A DNA stretch of 64,000 bases from NCBI GenBank assembly GCA_950106755.1, contig CATNNA010000004.1, positions 62,001 through 126,000 of the forward strand, read 5' to 3'. A program made the translations under genes and the position numbers. The notes under the pieces are model-generated. The model searched no databases. It had not been told where the DNA came from and saw only the letters and a list, made by a program, of their open reading frames with translations. This DNA comes from Climacium dendroides (taxonomy: Eukaryota > Streptophyta > Bryopsida > Hypnales > Climaciaceae). Shown here piece by piece: positions 1 through 10,790 of the stretch. Within the stretch, counting starts at the first letter, position 1, and the number at the start of each line of letters is the position of its first letter.

Positions 1-1608
1 AGGAAGTGCTTTCCCACCTGGGTTTAGGGATGGCCCAAACAATTTGGGAGTGACTTGCAGTCTCCATAGGGTGAAAGCACATTACGCCCCCCTACAAAGT
101 ACGTCAGAAAAGTACTTTTTGAGGATGTATTTATATAACGTACTTTTTTTTAGATAAAATAAACATTATTTTCACTTTTCAATTGATCCAATTGGTAGGT
201 ACTTATGTAGAGAAGGTATTCTACCACATTCTAATCCAATTTAGTGTTTCATCCATCCTCGACAAAGTACTTTACCAACAATAAAAGCGTGTTAGGTTTG
301 CAAAATAATTACAAATGACTTTGTACAGGCCAAATGAATGATAAAAAAAGCACAATAGTTTGTACAAAGATAGAATATATATACTATGCAAGGGCTTCTT
401 GGTCATAGTAGAACTATAATTACAATATCTATTGGAATGTGGAAGTCAGATGGGCATTATCTTTTGTGGAGGAAAAAAGACACAAAAAATAATATTTATG
501 TTCATTTTTTGATGAGTAAAGCACTACATTCACATACTGTAGCATGGCTACTGCTTAAATCTCCAAAATTTTGAATATTTGTTTGACTTTTTCCCTTGCT
601 TCTATTCGTGAAGAATTACTTATGGTTTAGGGTAGTTTTAAACTTTCAACTTCATCTCCATGAGCTCCTTTATAATCCCGAAAGTCATTCAAAAATTAGC
701 TAAACTCGTTCCTACCTATCAATAGAATAATAGGAACTATTTTCAATAGAAAAAGTAGTGATTTTCAGTGTCCCTTTATCACAAGGACAAAACTTCTTAT
801 AGTATAGATGTTTGTTTAACCCCTAAATGCCCAAGGCCTTTTTTGAGCTTTGAGGAATTTGTTCTAAATTGAACAAAAAGACATCATTTTGATAAGTTGT
901 ATCATTTTTTTTGGAATTATAATTGTACAAATTCAAACTAAACAATTTAGAGATCACATAGGAAAAGAAAACACAACAATATTACTTATGGATTGAAAGA
1001 TTATAATGTTTCATCATAAGGATGCTAAAATTGTAAAAGAAATTTGAAGTCTTTCAATCCTCTTTTCACATGCCAAATCTAAAAAGTTGGTTACCAAAAA
1101 CATATGAGGATAAGGGCCTAACATGCAAAATCCTAACCAATTTATGGCTTCTCAAAATCTACTCTTGTCTATTGTGCAATAGACAGCCTTGTACAAAATC
1201 TTGAATAGAAAAATCATAATCGTTCATTTTCAAAATTGAATTTTTAATGCTAATACTAGACTTCAAAAAAAAATTCAAAAATATAAAATACTAAAAATAG
1301 AAACTTAGTTAGGTTTTATTTAACTTCAAAGTATTGTTCGACATCAAATTTATGCTCGTAGGGTCCTCAATTGATCTGATACCTGGGTGATATCCATCTC
1401 TGTTCCATTTGACAAGCTCAATAAAATTAGGGTTTTAATTGCATTGCAGCCAGCGGATTTGTCGCTCCTCTCAATTTCGCGCATTCTCTTGCTCTCATGC
1501 CATTGTAATCTGTCAAATTGCAGCTTAGCTTTGCTATTTGTTCAATTTCTTGGAAGAAAGAAAAAAAGAAGATGGCAGTTCCAATTCACCCCGAGGATCT
1601 TGCACTAG
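1..1608. other. AT-rich repeat DNA without a supported gene
   Basis: No open frame here has a recognisable domain or a plausible exon structure. The stretch 1075-1335 is a copy of a dispersed repeat (listed separately). The phrase taaatgcccaaggc near 825 recurs near 45,085. I see nothing else that I can name. Confidence 0.6.
1075..1335 (-). repeat. Dispersed repeat, inverted copy at 45,180-45,480
   Basis: The reverse complement of this block aligns by eye with 45,180-45,480. Both contain attcaagattttgtacaa and tagattttgagaagc in the same order, and both end with a taggccctt(t)atcc phrase. The second copy carries about 95 extra bases in the middle. The later copy lies inside the non-autonomous CACTA element at 42,354-46,175, so this copy is probably a remnant of the same or a related element. 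No coding potential is visible. Confidence 0.6.
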
Positions 1609-1818
1609 ATCAACCCCGGACTCCGCCCCCAGTCGGCGATTTGCTCCAGGCAAGCCAGATTTGTCGACACTGCACCAAATCAACCCCGGACTCCGCCCCC
1701 AGTTGGCGATTTGCTCCAGGCAAGCCAGATTTGTCGACATTGCACCAGATCAACTCCGAACTCTGCCCCCAGTCGGCGATTTGCTCCAGGCAAGCTAGAT
1801 TTGTCGACACTGAATTGT
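1609..1818 (+). repeat. 70-bp tandem repeat, three copies
   Basis: A unit beginning atcaaccccggactccg and ending in ttgtcgacactgcacca starts at 1609, 1679 and 1749. This gives three 70-bp copies, the last one truncated. Copies differ by a few transitions. The array is much richer in GC than its surroundings, and translations across it simply repeat themselves, so the open frames here are by-products of the repeat. Confidence 0.9.
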
Positions 1819-2579
1819 TATTTTCTTAGTGTAAATGTGTGATTGAGGTTCCTTTTGAGAATTTATTCATATTCTTCTTTGTTTTCTTATATTACTCTCT
1901 GAATATACTTTACATTATTGTTATCAACTATGGAGTTGTGATTACGTTTTAATTCGCAAAGTCTGATTTTTCAGATGTGAATCTTTCAATTTTCGTTTTC
2001 TCATCTGAGAATCGGTATTCTCCGAGGTTCATTACGTTGGATTTACCCTATCTTACAAGTTCTTAGTTCTCATCGGATATTAAGATAAACTTTCAATGCA
2101 GGGACAGATTAGGGTTTGGGTTTCTAGTTTGAGAATCACAATGTGTAGTCTAACCAAGTGCTCAAGAATATAAGATCAATATTTCACTGTTGGTTGTTAT
2201 GAATGACCGAATTAAGTGATTTGCTCCAGACGAGATTCGCGTTCAATTGCAGTCTTTATAATGCTGTTGATTGAGTTTGGATGTTCAAATGAGCTGCTTC
2301 CACAGAATTTTCATGAGCGTTTGTATAGTACTGTATGAATCTCCTTTACATTTTCCATTGACTATAGAGTTTGTGGTTAGGTTTTACTTCACAATCCACT
2401 CAAAAGTTGTGAATCTGGAAATGATCATTTCTCACATGAGAATCAATATCCTCCTTATTCCGATCGTGCCGATATCTAGGTTTGAACATTCTGTTGGATT
2501 TATAAGATATTTGTTTGTTTTAGATTTGGGTAAATCTCCATTACATTATCGAGGAGTTACCTGAACACCCTTGGAAAGT
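1819..2579. other. No gene seen
   Basis: AT-rich sequence with no recognisable coding or repeat structure. It may be the upstream part of the CACTA element that ends at 7082, whose left terminus I could not locate. Confidence 0.4.
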
Positions 2580-2581
2580 AC

Positions 2582-5500
2582 TTCAGATCGGGACAACAAT
2601 CTTCCACCGAAGAGGAAGAGGACCCCTCAAGTGCTGTTGGAGTTGTCGGAGGAGGCAGGGCACGACGTAGAGGAAGAGGAGGAACTCAAAGAGCAGTCTT
2701 GGAGGTAAGTTTGGAAGAAGAAATAATTTGAGTATAGAACCAATGGTATTCAAGGTTTTGGGGGAGACGCGCGTTGGTACGGACGTCAAGTGCAACGCAC
2801 ACCCTGTTTCTTATGACGTCGATTCTATCATATTAAACGTCATAGATGTTTAATGTGACGTCTGCATAAATTGTCTAACGTTCATGTCTTCGTCACGGAG
2901 GACATGTTCTTTGAGTTGAACTCTATACAAAGAAAAGTGATTGTTTGTTCCTTAGTCAGAGAGAAATTTGTAAGAATTCAGAAGTGATCAATCAGGACGT
3001 ACGGGAGTCAGCCCCCTGTAAGGGTGACAGACCCTAAACCACGGCGTCTTTCCAGTTTCTGTGAAGAGAAAGTTCTTGTAATGTTCAAAACAACGTCCAA
3101 GCGTGTCTACATCGACGTTAGATTCAACGTAGTGAGCAACGGAGGAACATGTAGAGTACTTTGAAGCCGCAAATAGCGTATGTGGACATCTCTTTTGCAG
3201 GGGTCCAGTTGCGGGAGTGATTTGATTGTATTGACGTAGCCCCATTTTCTTCCGAAGCTGATAGTGCATTTGACCTTTTACAGTAAGGGCTACAACACAG
3301 GGTCTGATGAACCAGCTTCGAATGCTGATACTGAAGAGATGATCGAGCAGTTGATCCCTGAATAGGCTCGCGAAAAAGGCTTAAGCACTGTAATGAAGAA
3401 ACCTGTGTAAATAGACCGACAGGGGGAACCATTTGGACCTATGAAGGTTCCTTTTTCCAACGACATCAAGAAATATGCAAGAGACCTTGACCCCAGGTTT
3501 GGATGGGAGGGTCAGCCCAAAAAAGACAGACGGCGCTTATTTAGGCGCCTATATACAGGTTTGTATTCAATCCTTCTTTGTGAAATGAAGAGGACTATAG
3601 ACCTTGTAGTTCATTGTTGTATGTAGTTCAAAAGACTGTTAATGTTGTGGAAGGTAGCTCATTGGCTATGAGGCGGGGTAGTGGATGTCACCTGTAATGT
3701 CCACAGCGACATCAAATACAATGTCACGACTGATATCAGTGCAGGATCCTCTACAGTGAGGGGTGGTCCCTATGGTCGTCCGCACCACAGGGACGTGCAG
3801 TGTGTATCCCCTAGTGTTTTCTGGAGACATAGGGGTGTCCATGTAAATTCTCTTGTTATTCTTTGGCACATCAATGTCGTACACAATGCAGAGGTAGCTA
3901 TACTAAGTCCTCTGGCTTGCAGATTAGCGTATAGAGGGAGAGTCCGAGCGAGTGTCGGAGAAGTGGATGCAGCTGTTCATCACAAAAGCGCTCATTCATG
4001 TTCGTTGGAAGCTCAATCGATTGATTGATGGCGGAAAACCCAAGCCGATTGGAATGGATGACGATGTGTGGGAGGCATTGAAGAAGGCTCGTGCTACCGA
4101 TGCTTCCCAAGAGAAGTCAGCCCATATGTCTGCCATTTCTAAGGGGAAGGCATCCAACACAACCCAGCATAAGGCTGTAGAGAGAGAAGTCATCTCGAGG
4201 CTGATAAGTATGTAGTAACTGACGTCCACCTACTTGCCCATGTCGACACCACTTTCATCACACATGTTGCATTTATTTTTCCAAAAAATGTCCGCTCTGG
4301 TGGTAGATGTGGAGGACTGGGCCTTCTTCTTCGCACGTGGAAGGACCTTTGTGGGGTGGCATTGAAGCATGTAATCGTTGCATTTGAACTGTAACTGCAT
4401 ATTCTTCTTCCCCTTGTCGGGTGGCATTCAAGCATGTAATTGTTGCATGTGGACTCTAAGTGCATATTCTTCTTCCCCTTGTACGGTGCCATTGAAGCAT
4501 GTAACCTTTGCATGTGAACTCTAAGTGCATATTCTTCTTCCCCTTGTAGACTTTGTTGCGGAACAGAGCACCGTTTGAAGCAGAGGTGGACGCAGAAATG
4601 GCCAAGGAGTTGCAACGTCTGGAAGAAGAGAAGCGCAGAGGTCGAAGTCCCCATGGCAAAGAGCTGCAAGAGATGCGCAGTCGACTGGATGAGCTTGAGC
4701 TCAGTGTAAATCGCCTTACTGAGACCGTGAGCACGTCCCACAAAAGCATGGAGGAAATGCTACATAAGATCCTCGCAAGTCAGTGTAAAGCAAGTGGTGG
4801 GGGGACCCTGGATGTCACGGAGCCATCCTCGCCAATCGGGGCAAGGAATCCACCACTTCTCTTGTCACCTAGGGCAGAGGCGTCGAAAATGGTACAGAAG
4901 GACTGTCTTGTGCCCGTGTTGCAGCCCACAGCTCCTGTAGATGTCGTTGAGCCAGTCCCCATAGCTGGCCAAAGCAATGTCAAAGACGATGTTCTTGTTG
5001 ACATTAACTCCGACAAGCGGGCTGTTGAAGACGATGTTGTTCACGACGTTGTAGCTAACGCTGAGGAGGAGTAGGTACAAGGCGTCGGTGAAGTTGCCAT
5101 CCCTGAAACTGCTGAAGGTCAGCAAGGAGTGGAAGATGTGTACGCCATAGTGAAAGACTCCGGGGTGCAGGCAACATCTGAGAGGCGAGAAAACACGATG
5201 GAGACCTCCACGGAGCAATAGGTGATGCGACGTCTCTCTTCTCATTTTAAGTGCCAAGTGACCGACGTGAAGCACTCCCTTTGTTAGGCTAGTGACGTTA
5301 TTTCCATGAATTGCCTTGTATGAGGATGGTGTCGTAGCGTAGTACCGTTTGTTTGCAATGCTTCCATTTTTTTTTAAAAGTGCGTGTCAAATTGGACATC
5401 GAAGTGAACGTCACTAGTGGCAGATGCTGATGCACTCTAGGGCTCAGCCTGTTCTTTTCAAAGCGAGTACATCAAAATACTATGTAAGTAGAAGTTGAAG

Positions 5501-5875
5501 TTTCCTTTCAGTCCCCCATTCCATTGAATGCGCAGGAATGTTTTACAATAACTATGTGCATCTTACAGGAAAGCAAGTGCCTCAATGGTGCTCACGTAAG
5601 GCTAGGAAGTGTAGGTGATTAGAGGATGTCAAAAGTGAATAATAATTGTGTGATGGTGTTGCAGGAAGACATTGAAGTCCTTGGTGAGTCCTCAAGCCGG
5701 CCTCGGCGTGCTGTGAGGACCACGCAAGCTGCGAAGGGCACGAAGGCTACACCGAAGGCAGCAATTCCCAAAGCGGTGGGTCTTCCTAAACCTACCCAAC
5801 CCACTAAAAAGGTTAGGAAGGCTGCATTCCATTCACCCATACTTTCAGTTGTTTCTGTATGCAACTTAAAAGAAT
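2582..5875 (+). pseudogene. CACTA ORF1-type (Ptta/En/Spm, Transposase_24-like) gene, decayed, several exons
   Basis: This is probably the accessory DNA-binding protein of CACTA-1, not its catalytic transposase. Exon-like blocks: 2582-2706, basic Arg/Gly or Lys/Arg-rich, ending at a GTAAGT donor; 3441-3560, with DIKKYARDLDPRFGWEGQP; 3930-4209, with VRWKLNRLIDGGKPKP and a W-x-ALKKARATDASQ stretch; 4553-5071, a coiled coil with repeated leucines followed by an acidic tail; and 5626-5875, a Lys/Pro/Thr-rich basic tail. The WKLNRLI to K-A-R-A pattern is what I recognise from plant Ptta/En/Spm proteins. No TNP1 C-terminal domain follows. Exon borders are judged from domain continuity, and some junctions lack obvious splice sites. 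The identification rests on recall of family motifs, not on a search. Confidence 0.55.
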
Positions 5876-6639
5876 AATGCAAGTGTAGCATTCCTTGACA
5901 TCTGTTGTGGTTGTATAAGAGTCCCAGAAATAAATATGCACGAGTAGATACTGCTGGTTTTGACTTGGTGTGGTACGATGCAGGTTGCTGTTGTGAAGAA
6001 ATCGGATGCACCTCGGAAGAAGTGAGTCTCTGTTTGCCACAGCGTGTCCAACTTCACATCGCATATGATGGTCAAGCATGTTATTCAGAACATTGAGTAG
6101 AACGCACCATGTTTTCATCGAAAGTGCTGTAGTTAATGTTGTCGTGGATTTCTTCGTAGTACTAGACTATGGCATGTGCATAGCTATTTTGTGCAGAAGT
6201 TGGCAAGTGGCCTTATAATCCCAATGCCATTGAAAACACAGGCTTCTATGCTTGGACATCTCTTACAAAGACACATAATTCATCTTCTAATGGCATATCT
6301 CAATCTTCCATTCACTCATGTATATGGGCTGTAGAGGACATCGTCTTTGATGTTGAGGTTTATGATTCACGTTGTTCATGTCGTTCGAGAAAACATCCTT
6401 CCTCTCGCATTGTATGTCTTCTGTAATGCTCAAGAAAACACTGCAAATGTCACTGTGCGTGTCGAACGGAACACTGAGCGCAAAGCAATGCATACCCCAG
6501 TACACGAGTTGCTCTACTTAATGTCACAATAGACGTGTATGTGGACGATGTCTGCGATTTCAGCAAAGAATAAATTCCACAATATTGTCCACCCAACTCG
6601 TTTCCTAAAGCACATTCTCGTTGACTTTGATGTCATTTA

Positions 6640-7082
6640 AAACATCCTCTTGTCAAATGTGACGTCCCAGAGAACATCACACAGAACATTGGCATGTACC
6701 GCAGAAGAGTGCCACGTCAGCTGCCACGTAGGCTGCATGCACCGGAAATTATTTTCTACGTCGGATATTTAGAGGTCCACGTCATTGGACACGTCAGAAC
6801 GTCGTTGGATGAAAAGTTGTCCAACGTGTCCCTGCCCATCGTTAAAAATCCTACGTGGATGCCAAAACCCCTCCACATGGCACTCTCAGAAACTCTTGGG
6901 TGACCCTGTTGTTTTCGATGTCACAAAAAATTTAAGCATGTTTTAGCACATAACATGGCCCGTTTTTGGCCCGTTTTTTTAAACAGATTTTTTTAGACGT
7001 CACTACAGGCATCGTCCTTGTTAAATTAGACATCACGGCACGTTTTTTCCCTTGTTAAAAAAAACACTGATTTCTTATAGTG
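6640..7082. repeat. ACGTC-rich subterminal region of CACTA-1
   Basis: Short words containing ACGTC or GACGT recur every 10-40 bases in both orientations from about 6640 to the terminus at 7082 (for example at 6660, 6712, 6757, 6777, 6790 and 7010). The spacing is irregular, so this is not a tandem array. In CACTA elements such clusters are binding sites for the TNPA-type protein and are needed for mobility. The word also matches the TGACGT core of plant bZIP sites. Confidence 0.55.
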
Positions 7083-7229
7083 CTATTTCCTAATGGATCC
7101 ATACAGCTAGAAGATCTTCAAGGGGTTTGGATGGACACGAGGGTGAACAAATCTCAAGTCAAGAAGTACGAACAGGAGTCGGATTCCCAACAAGAAGCCG
7201 AGGATATTTGCGGGGACTCTCATAGTTAA
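7083..7229 (+). pseudogene. C-terminal 49 codons of a Ty3/gypsy pol polyprotein
   Basis: Directly after the CACTA-1 end, a frame reads FPNGSIQLEDLQGVW and then RVNKSQVKKY before a TAA stop at 7227-7229. The pattern aromatic-x-NG-hydrophobic-x-L-x-DLxG, then VN-x-S-x-(V/L)KKY, is the characteristic tail of plant Ty3/gypsy integrase-polyprotein ends. The rest of pol is missing to the left, replaced by the CACTA element. Its position just before a purine tract and a TG-initiated block shows that the block at 7241 is the 3' LTR of this retrotransposon. Confidence 0.75.
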
Positions 7230-7240
7230 AAAAGGGGTAA
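7228..7240 (+). other. Polypurine tract (plus-strand primer site)
   Basis: The run aaaaaaggggtaa lies immediately upstream of the TGTGGGAATC that starts LTR A and overlaps the pol stop codon. A purine run touching the 3' LTR is where plus-strand DNA synthesis starts in LTR retrotransposons. Confidence 0.65.
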
Positions 7241-7670
7241 TGTGGGAATCTGGAATCCATAGACGGATCAAGATTAGGGGAGCTAGGTGATAAAAAGAGA
7301 GAAAAAAAAAATTGTAGTTAGAACGTGATTTGTGTGTGGGGAAACCCAAAATAGAAAATAGGCGTTTCGGTAAAATCCGTAACCAGAACTTATCCGGATC
7401 CGGAATCCGGAATTACCCGGATCGTAGGAACCTACTGTATAGACCTCGGAGCTACGGGAGTAGAATACCGTTAGTATAATGGACCTGTAGCTGTTATCCT
7501 GATTACCGTAGGGAGACGGTTTAGTACTTAAGTTGTTTGCCGAGGGTTCTCATCTCCACCTTCTTGTTTTGTTTTCTGAGACTGTCCACATGAGTAGTTG
7601 AGAGAAAGAGTGGTGAATTAGCGACTGAATTAGGATTACTTTTCTCCTCTCTCATTCTTACTTAGGTCTT

Positions 7671-9619
7671 ATGGCATCGGAAGCGGTACGGAAGGTAGTG
7701 GTATCAACTCGGATTATCTCTCTGGCTATTCCAGATAATCCGGAACTACACAAACAGTTAGAGGAGGATCTGACCAAGTTAGGGTGTGTTGGTTTGTTAC
7801 ACCGACCTTGGAACCTTAAGAGTGAGGATATGATCCAGGAACTACTTCATGGAGTTTCGAATCAGTATGAGCTCACTCTGAGAGGACGGCCAGTCACGTG
7901 GACTGAGGACATCTGGGCGGATGTCTATTAGTTCCGGAAGAGCGGAAACGGGTTAGCGTCAAAGACAGACTGTTTTGTAGCCAGGAAGTTCATAGGGTCT
8001 GCAAACCCTAAGGACGGATTCGCTATTAGCAAATGCAAGGACGAGAGACATAGGTGGATACTAGAGTTCTTCATCCCCATCTTGTACCCGGAAAAACCTA
8101 CACGGGTCACCATTACGGTGGCTAATACTATTTTGGGGGCTATGGAGAACCGAGTCGTGCACTAGGGAAAAGTCATAGCCGGTTAGTTTCTAAACTAGCA
8201 GATCATGTAACCCGCGCCAAGATAAGTCCAGTTAGCACCTACTTGTTCCATTTATACCACTAGTAGGAACTTTTGAGCACTGAAGAAGTAATCCAGTATG
8301 ACACCGGAAAGGCTATTCTGTCATACAGACTTTCTGGGGAAGAAGCGGAAGATCTGGTCGAGTCGGAACCGGAAGAACGCCCCGAGGAACCCCTGACCGA
8401 TCCAAGGAACAAGAAGAGGAAGTCAACCGATTTGGGGTCGCGATCCAAGCCACCGGCGATGGAGAGGGGGGAGTCAAGTAAAGGATGGGAAGTAGAAACC
8501 GAATCAACATTTTTCAATGCTGGGTTCGAATGGATACGCGAGGCCAAGGTACTCCACGACAGTCTGGCGGATCTGGTGATAGACACAACGGAAGTTTTGA
8601 AGGTGGAACCGGATCAGATTGTGGAAGTTGTCAAGCGACTACCCAAGCCGGAAGATCTAAAGCAAAGGGAGGATTGGATTCACGAGTTGGAGGCGGAACG
8701 AAACCAACTCCAGGCCCAACTGAATTAGGCGGAAGGGGAGATGGCAGCTTCAAAGGAGAAAGAGAAGGAGTCTCTCTCTCTTGTCAAGAACCTATCCGAA
8801 GCAATCGACATCAAGGCCAACGTCATCACAAAAGTAGCTTTATTTGATTCAAAGATGATATCGGAGGGCCACATCACCGGGACCAAGATAGTGACCATCC
8901 TCGTAGACTTTACTGCAAGGATAGAGCGGGTTTTAGAAGAGCTACAGCAACTACTGGCGGCCATCAATCCGAATCAGGTGGTGGATTTTTCAACCTTTCC
9001 GGAACTTCCTTTCGTCTCAAGTACTCCAGGGAGACCCGTAGCGGATCGAGCAGCTTGAATGGAGGGACTGAGAGGGATACTCACGCCAGTTGAGCCTACT
9101 TCCAGCAAGATACGAATGACGGAGTTAAATCTGAGGCCAGCTTCGGAACCGGAACATGAGTCTAGTGTGAAATTGGTTCCGGTACCATCCAAAGTCTCAA
9201 CTCCGGAAATTCCCAAGGCGCAAACGGTATCCAACCTTTTGGGGGGAACGTTTAAAGTTCCAGGACAAAAGGTTAGAGGCGACCTCATCAATCGGATTGG
9301 TGTAATGACCAATCCGGCCCGGAAGAATCCGGAAGGATTCACGCATATGCAAGAGTCTACACCAGAAAAGAGGAGCGAACCCACAATACTGGAGGAGACA
9401 CCGCCAAAGAAAGAGAAGGAAGTTCAAGTCATTGAAGATTCCGAAGAAGAAAGTGCGCATTCCACTTCCAGAACAGAGGAGGATAGCGATCCGTCTCTAG
9501 CAGCGCGCCACATCCAAACTCGAGCGACAACGAAAACGAATCCAGCCAGAAGCGTGAAGGGAACGCCAACTAGTCAAGTAGGCAGCCGTTTAAAGAAGGG
9601 TCGAAGGCCAAAGCATTAG
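7671..9619 (+). pseudogene. LTR-encoded protein, copy A (plant-transposon-protein type), inactivated
   Basis: The frame starts MASEAVRKVVVSTR and matches the copy in LTR B along its length. Its N-terminal part (about residues 10-210) has the helical W-x-E-DIWADVY ... CKDERHR ... ITVANTIFGAME ... SPVSTYLFHLYHQ pattern. I associate this with the putative plant transposon protein domain of non-autonomous plant retroelements. The C-terminal half is acidic and Lys/Ser/Thr-rich with a coiled-coil segment, and it ends in a basic tail. It is broken by TAG at 7929, TAG at 8164, two adjacent TAGs near 8263, TAG near 8726, TGA at 9056, and a one-base deletion near 8184. Compared with copy B, most of these are CAG or TGG to TAG changes, or a CGA/CGG-type codon to TGA. 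Function unknown; a nucleic-acid-binding or Gag-like role would be a guess. Confidence 0.65.
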
Positions 9620-10517
9620 AATTCTTCGGAAGCATAGGATCGGATCCGGAACGGGTTTCCGAGCGTGGGCCCAGGTTTCGGAATTTTAGGCAAGTAGTTA
9701 GGGAAATTCCGGCATTCTCGGGACACAGTCACTGGCCTTTCCAGATATCTCGGAAGGTTCATTGATTGGTTGCCTGGATTTCCGGGTTTCCTTGTCAGGC
9801 TTTTAGGAGTTGACTTTGGATTTTCAGTTGGTATTTTAATGGTAGGCAAGTTAGTGGTCTGCCATTCCATTTCATCCCAATTCCATCTTAGTGCTTTCAC
9901 GTATGTATTTCAATTTTCTTTCTTAATCTAAGTCAGCCAGGGTGCCTCTAGCTACACTTTGCTTAACAGAGTTTTTGGCTAAGTGTATGCGTTTGTGTTG
10001 TATCCTTGTACTGGAGGAAGAAAAGGGAGGGAGAGGAGGAATCCAGGTCTTGAGCTACGGATCTCTTGGGTGTTAAGCTAATTAGGAGGGGATGCCACCT
10101 GAGTAAGGGAGTGTGAGTATTACGTACCTTTAATTTGCCGGAACAGCAATCTGGATAAGAAGGTAGAGGTCCCTGCGAGTCTGGAACCAGGAGAGTTCTG
10201 TGCAGAGATAAGCAACCGCCAGAGGAAAGGAACTCCCGCTACTCCGGAAGGTCTACCAACCTCCCCCTTGGTACGTTGTCTTCTCCTTGAAAATCTACTC
10301 CCTTGAGTTTATAAGTTCGGATCCGTCATTGTAGTAAGATAGGTGTGAGAATCTCTTTGTGTGACCTGCTTTTGGATCGGCCAATCTGGAAACTGTGAGA
10401 GAATACTCCTCCCTCTTCCTACAACTGCATTGTCTAGGGTGTGTTGTTCATTTAAAATGCAGAGAGGTTAGTTACACAAGTGGTGAGTCCCCACCCCTTT
10501 CTAGACCAAAGGCGGAC

Positions 10518-10538
10518 CCTTTGAGGATAAAACAAAGG
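10518..10538 (+). other. Conserved hairpin in LTR A
   Basis: CCTTTG and CAAAGG can pair around the loop AGGATAAAA. The same position in LTR B has CCTCTG and CAGAGG, so both sides of one base pair changed together. The flanks (gtccccacccctttctagaccaa and aacaaaaacc) are also conserved between A and B. Confidence 0.45.
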
Positions 10539-10790
10539 TAACAAAAACCGGGAGTTAGAAAAGACGGAACTAGGTTCCGGAGGTGGTCCGGATTCGGATC
10601 GGATTCCGGAACGTACTAAGTTTCCGGAATGAGGTAAGGAAGTAAAACAAGGGGAATTAAGGGTGTAGTCAAGATCCGAATACTTCTAATTCATACGATA
10701 TCATACTAGAGTTCTCTGGAACGATAAATCGTGTCATCTTGCAACAATTTGTCGTTGTAAGGATACTTACGGCTAATTGTGCGTACGACA

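Larger units (their letters stand above)
2580..7082 (+). mobile_element. CACTA/EnSpm element (CACTA-1), right terminus at 7082, left end not found
   Basis: The right end reads aaaacactgatttcttatagtg, which in reverse complement starts CACTATAAGAAATCAGTG, the usual form of a CACTA terminal inverted repeat. Immediately after it, at 7083, an unrelated Ty3/gypsy pol frame begins, so the junction is sharp. The last 450 bases are crowded with ACGTC/GACGT words, and a second cluster of the same words lies at 2,775-2,880. This matches the subterminal repeats that CACTA transposases bind. The interior carries a decayed ORF1-type gene. I did not find a matching CACTA start on the left, so the left boundary given is only where coding similarity starts, and a 3-bp target duplication cannot be checked. 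Confidence 0.65.
7241..10790 (+). mobile_element. LTR A: 3.55-kb 3' LTR of a Ty3/gypsy element, carrying its own ORF
   Basis: The block starts TGTGGGAATC right after a pol tail and polypurine tract, and ends GCGTACGACA. Its whole length aligns by eye with LTR B (21,999-25,562), including the leader (gagagaaagagtggtga), the ORF, the 3' region and the terminus. No direct repeat of its start occurs near its end, so it is a single LTR and not a small element with two LTRs. Flanks (ggtaa left, tcaac right) do not match, as expected when only the 3' LTR is seen. CCGGA words are very frequent. The right end abuts a kinase-like pseudogene, so the retroelement probably inserted next to or into that sequence. 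Confidence 0.7.

Noticed and set aside
1518..1829. Overlapping open frames on both strands across the 70-bp repeat
   Set aside because: They only repeat the translated tandem unit, and all frames are open because the unit is GC-rich and short. No start context or domain.
8974..9384. Minus-strand ORF opposite the LTR protein (and its counterpart at 23,805-24,119)
   Set aside because: Mirror frame of the sense ORF, created by its codon composition; no domain and no independent conservation.
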